Source: JANNVK01 sp031414415 (lineage in GTDB: Bacteria > Acidobacteriota > Blastocatellia > Pyrinomonadales > Pyrinomonadaceae). From it: a stretch of 64,000 bases of DNA. The notes below the pieces were generated by a model, which ran no database searches, was not told where the DNA came from, and saw only the letters and a program-made list of their open reading frames with translations. The DNA lies in the NCBI GenBank assembly GCA_031414415.1, contig JANNVK010000088.1, positions 1-64,000 of the forward strand, written 5' to 3'. Below, piece after piece: positions 61,686 to 64,000 of the stretch. Each line of letters opens with the position of its first letter. Positions within the stretch are counted from its first letter, which is position 1. The position numbers and the translations under genes are program-made.

Positions 61686-64000
61686 TTAGAAGTAGAATCT
61701 TGCACCAAGCTGCATTTGGAAAACTTGGCTTCCCGGATTAAGTCCGGCAAGGTTTAATTTATTTATGAAGTCTCCAGATTGGTTATTGAACTGCTTAAAA
61801 CTCGTATTTGTAATTCCGTCAAGTCCACAACGTTGGTTGATTGCGGCACAGTAATTAGTTGTAGTAGTTCCACTAAATTGAAGATTCGAACGGTTTAACA
61901 CGTTAAAGAATTCAGCCGAGAATGACAACTTACGACCTTCGCCAAGTGCAAAACTTTTTTGAGCTCGAACATCAATGTCAAACAAAGGTCGATTGAAAAA
62001 GTAATTACGTTTATTTTCCAAACCAGGAACTAACAACGGACGTTCATTACTAAGTCCATCGCCATTTAAATCTGTTCCAACGCGACTTTCAAACGGTCGA
62101 CCAGAACGAATTCGGACAGCACTTGAAAGTTCAAAACCAAATGGTAAATTGAATGAAGGATTTGCTACAAATTGATGACGGCGATCTAAATTTGATAATC
62201 CATACTCACCTCTCAAATCATAAGGATTTGAATACAAAACTCCGCCAGCATCACGTTCGTTGTCATCATCAGATGTTGATTTCGAAAGTGTGTAGAATGC
62301 GTTAATTCTTCCCCATTTTCTAATGGTATTAATTCGGAAAGTTAAGGCACGATAAAGCGATCTAGCGGAAGAATCACGAAGTTGAACTGCACCCAGGCTA
62401 GCAATTGGTCTTGCTCTGACAAGAGCATTCACAGCAAAATTAGTTGGAACACCATTTACTGGTATTGTAACGCTAGTAGGAATGTAGTTAGGTCTAACAA
62501 TACCAATATAAACTCTATTATGATTGTATACGTTAGGGTCAATCGCACCGAATACAGCGGCAGTATTATTAGCTCTTAAATACTCCTCTAACGATAAAGG
62601 CGATGGCAAATTGATGTCGCGATTTCTTTGTAGGTAAACTGTATTAATCAGCGAATAATCAAGACCAATAGTTATACCGTCCATTATTTCACGCTCAACT
62701 CCACCACCTAATTGAAATGAACGAGGATTTTTGAAGTCGTTTGTTATTCCAGTAAAAGCAGCGTTTTGGAAAGTTCCAAGATTAGCGTTAGGTAAATTTG
62801 TAGAACCAATGATAGCACTTGTAATTGTTTGCAATTGTGTTGGTGTAATTGTAGGTAAACTTCCTAGACTTGCACTATTCAAATTAATACCAAGAATAGC
62901 AAACTGTCGGTAAACGGTGTTTGGAATGCAAGCATTAAAGTTTATAGCAATTGCACAAAACGCAGGAGTCAAACCTGTAATCGAAGCATATTGCGGATTT
63001 GCTGTAACAAAACCAGAAGCGTTAAATACGTTAGTGTTTGTTGGATTAGCTGTTGAAGGTGCAACCGCTGTAAAAGCCGGCGAACCAAATTGAACTGATA
63101 AATCACCCGGAACTGTTCTGAAGTTATTTACTGGTCCCGCAAGACCAAGAAGAGGTGTTCTTGCATAATACACACCTGTAAATCCACGAACAACTGTTTT
63201 TCCATCACCCTTTGGATCCCAAGCAAAACCGAGTCTTGGTCCCCATTGATTTCCACTATCGGGAATTAATGTAGGATCAATACCTTTGTTTCCAAGAATT
63301 GGAAACGAGGTATTTTTTACTAAATTAATTATCAAGCTATTTCCAACTTCAGCAGAAGGATTTCTTTGTTGTTCAAAACGCAAACCATAGTTTAACGTTA
63401 GGGTTGGGGATATACGCCAAGCATCTTGAGCGAAGAAAGCAATTTCTCTAACTGTGTAAGCCGCTTCTAGATTACCAATTTGCTGTGTATAGCGTGATGT
63501 AGTTCTATCAAACCTACCATAATATGGTGCTGTTGGTGAGGTAACAGTGTCTCTAATTGGCGACAAAGCATCCAAAATACCAGCTGTTGCAGTCAAACCA
63601 GCAAACGAGTAAACACCAAACTGATTAAACCCAAATTTTTGATTTGCATAAATATTACTGAATTCTCCACCAAATTTTAAAGTGTGGTTGCCAGCAATAT
63701 ATGTCAAGCTGTCAGCGAATTGAGTTCTTTTGTCAAATTGTGTTGTTGGTAAGAAATTTCTTGAACCATAAACACCAATCGTAGTATTTAAATTCGCAAC
63801 ATTAGCATTTGCAATTCTTGGACGAGTTTCTTTAGCAAATTGAAAACGGAATTCGTTGATTGCGTTAGAAGACAAAGTGCTTACTAAGTTTGCCACAAGA
63901 CCATTATTACGGTTCTTCTCAGTTCCGTTTGTTGATAAAGATTGGTTAGTTGTTGGGTCAAGAGCTGATTCACCAGTCGAAACAGCATTTAAAGCATTGT
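61686..64000 (-). CDS. Oar-like TonB-dependent outer-membrane receptor (5' end beyond window)
   Basis: At least 770 residues of the C-terminal beta-barrel are visible; the frame stays open to the window edge at 64000, so the N-terminal part (usually a carboxypeptidase-regulatory-like domain and plug) lies outside. Motifs include FGGEFSNIYANQKFGF, FFAQDAWRISPTLTLNYGLRFE, RHQFVANPSFNLPFGF, a C-terminal LSFSAEFFNVLNRSNLQFSG and the closing aromatic strand QMQLGARFYF. Oar-like receptors are numerous in Acidobacteriota and import unknown substrates. A terminator follows its stop. Confidence 0.93.
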   Translation of the reverse strand, partial: NALNAVSTGESALDPTTNQSLSTNGTEKNRNNGLVANLVSTLSSNAINEFRFQFAKETRPRIANANVANLNTTIGVYGSRNFLPTTQFDKRTQFADSLTYIAGNHTLKFGGEFSNIYANQKFGFNQFGVYSFAGLTATAGILDALSPIRDTVTSPTAPYYGRFDRTTSRYTQQIGNLEAAYTVREIAFFAQDAWRISPTLTLNYGLRFEQQRNPSAEVGNSLIINLVKNTSFPILGNKGIDPTLIPDSGNQWGPRLGFAWDPKGDGKTVVRGFTGVYYARTPLLGLAGPVNNFRTVPGDLSVQFGSPAFTAVAPSTANPTNTNVFNASGFVTANPQYASITGLTPAFCAIAINFNACIPNTVYRQFAILGINLNSASLGSLPTITPTQLQTITSAIIGSTNLPNANLGTFQNAAFTGITNDFKNPRSFQLGGGVEREIMDGITIGLDYSLINTVYLQRNRDINLPSPLSLEEYLRANNTAAVFGAIDPNVYNHNRVYIGIVRPNYIPTSVTIPVNGVPTNFAVNALVRARPIASLGAVQLRDSSARSLYRALTFRINTIRKWGRINAFYTLSKSTSDDDNERDAGGVLYSNPYDLRGEYGLSNLDRRHQFVANPSFNLPFGFELSSAVRIRSGRPFESRVGTDLNGDGLSNERPLLVPGLENKRNYFFNRPLFDIDVRAQKSFALGEGRKLSFSAEFFNVLNRSNLQFSGTTTTNYCAAINQRCGLDGITNTSFKQFNNQSGDFINKLNLAGLNPGSQVFQMQLGARFYF

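Overview
The window is AT-rich chromosomal DNA from a Gram-negative, outer-membrane-bearing bacterium, most likely a low-GC member of the Acidobacteriota (Blastocatellia/Pyrinomonadales-like). The evidence is a GWxTD-domain secreted protein, an Oar-type TonB-dependent receptor, a membrane-anchored FG-GAP/VCBS-repeat protein, an M28 peptidase fused to a PDZ domain, a TPR protein with a gluzincin domain, and Asn/Ser-rich lipoprotein linkers. This assignment rests on gene content only.

Layout. 0-6 kb (minus strand): VCBS-repeat protein with a minisatellite leader, M28 peptidase, PD40 beta-propeller protein, serC. 6-9.4 kb: dnaN and dnaA with two DnaA-box clusters; the dnaA-dnaN gap looks like the chromosomal origin, with an AT-rich tract and a DnaA-trio array next to a DnaA box. 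9.4-20.5 kb: a NuiA-like nuclease inhibitor, a HerA-like ATPase, a NucA-type nuclease, rlmN, a stand-alone DsbD-N domain, a TPR protease, pgeF/acpS and DUF445. 20.6-28 kb: purM, a three-gene insert (membrane protein without a normal start codon, RHH protein, HNH nuclease), purN, then the origin-linked string rpmH-rnpA-yidD-yidC-khpB-mnmE.

28.04-38.74 kb: a mobile element of about 10.7 kb inserted at the 3' end of mnmE, separating it from mnmG. It carries an excisionase-like HTH gene, a tyrosine integrase, an unknown 419-aa protein, a second HTH protein, a D5-type primase-helicase, a toprim-like protein and a right-hand cargo block (lipoprotein, OB-fold protein, secreted nuclease, 369-aa zinc-ribbon protein). 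Imperfect 18-bp att repeats flank it, at the same target as SGI1.

38.7-46.7 kb: mnmG, parA, parB with two parS-like sites, a selenocysteine-encoding selD with a SECIS hairpin, tatA, tatC and a GWxTD protein. 46.8-53.9 kb: an aminotransferase, an unrecognised two-gene unit, galE, a WbpM/CapD-type dehydratase and an SLBB/Wza-type export protein (surface polysaccharide). 53.9-64 kb: acyl-CoA ligase with its TetR regulator, tRNA-Ser(UGA), a TlpA-like thioredoxin, recF, a PilT-like ATPase, a zinc-ribbon protein, a glycosyltransferase and a TonB-dependent receptor cut by the window end.

The best leads are the selenoprotein SelD, the mnmE-targeted element with its unusual non-coding structures, the origin architecture, two genes lacking AUG/GUG/UUG starts (rnpA and the ORF after purM), the NuiA/NucA-like pair, and the unknown two-gene unit at 48-49.7 kb.
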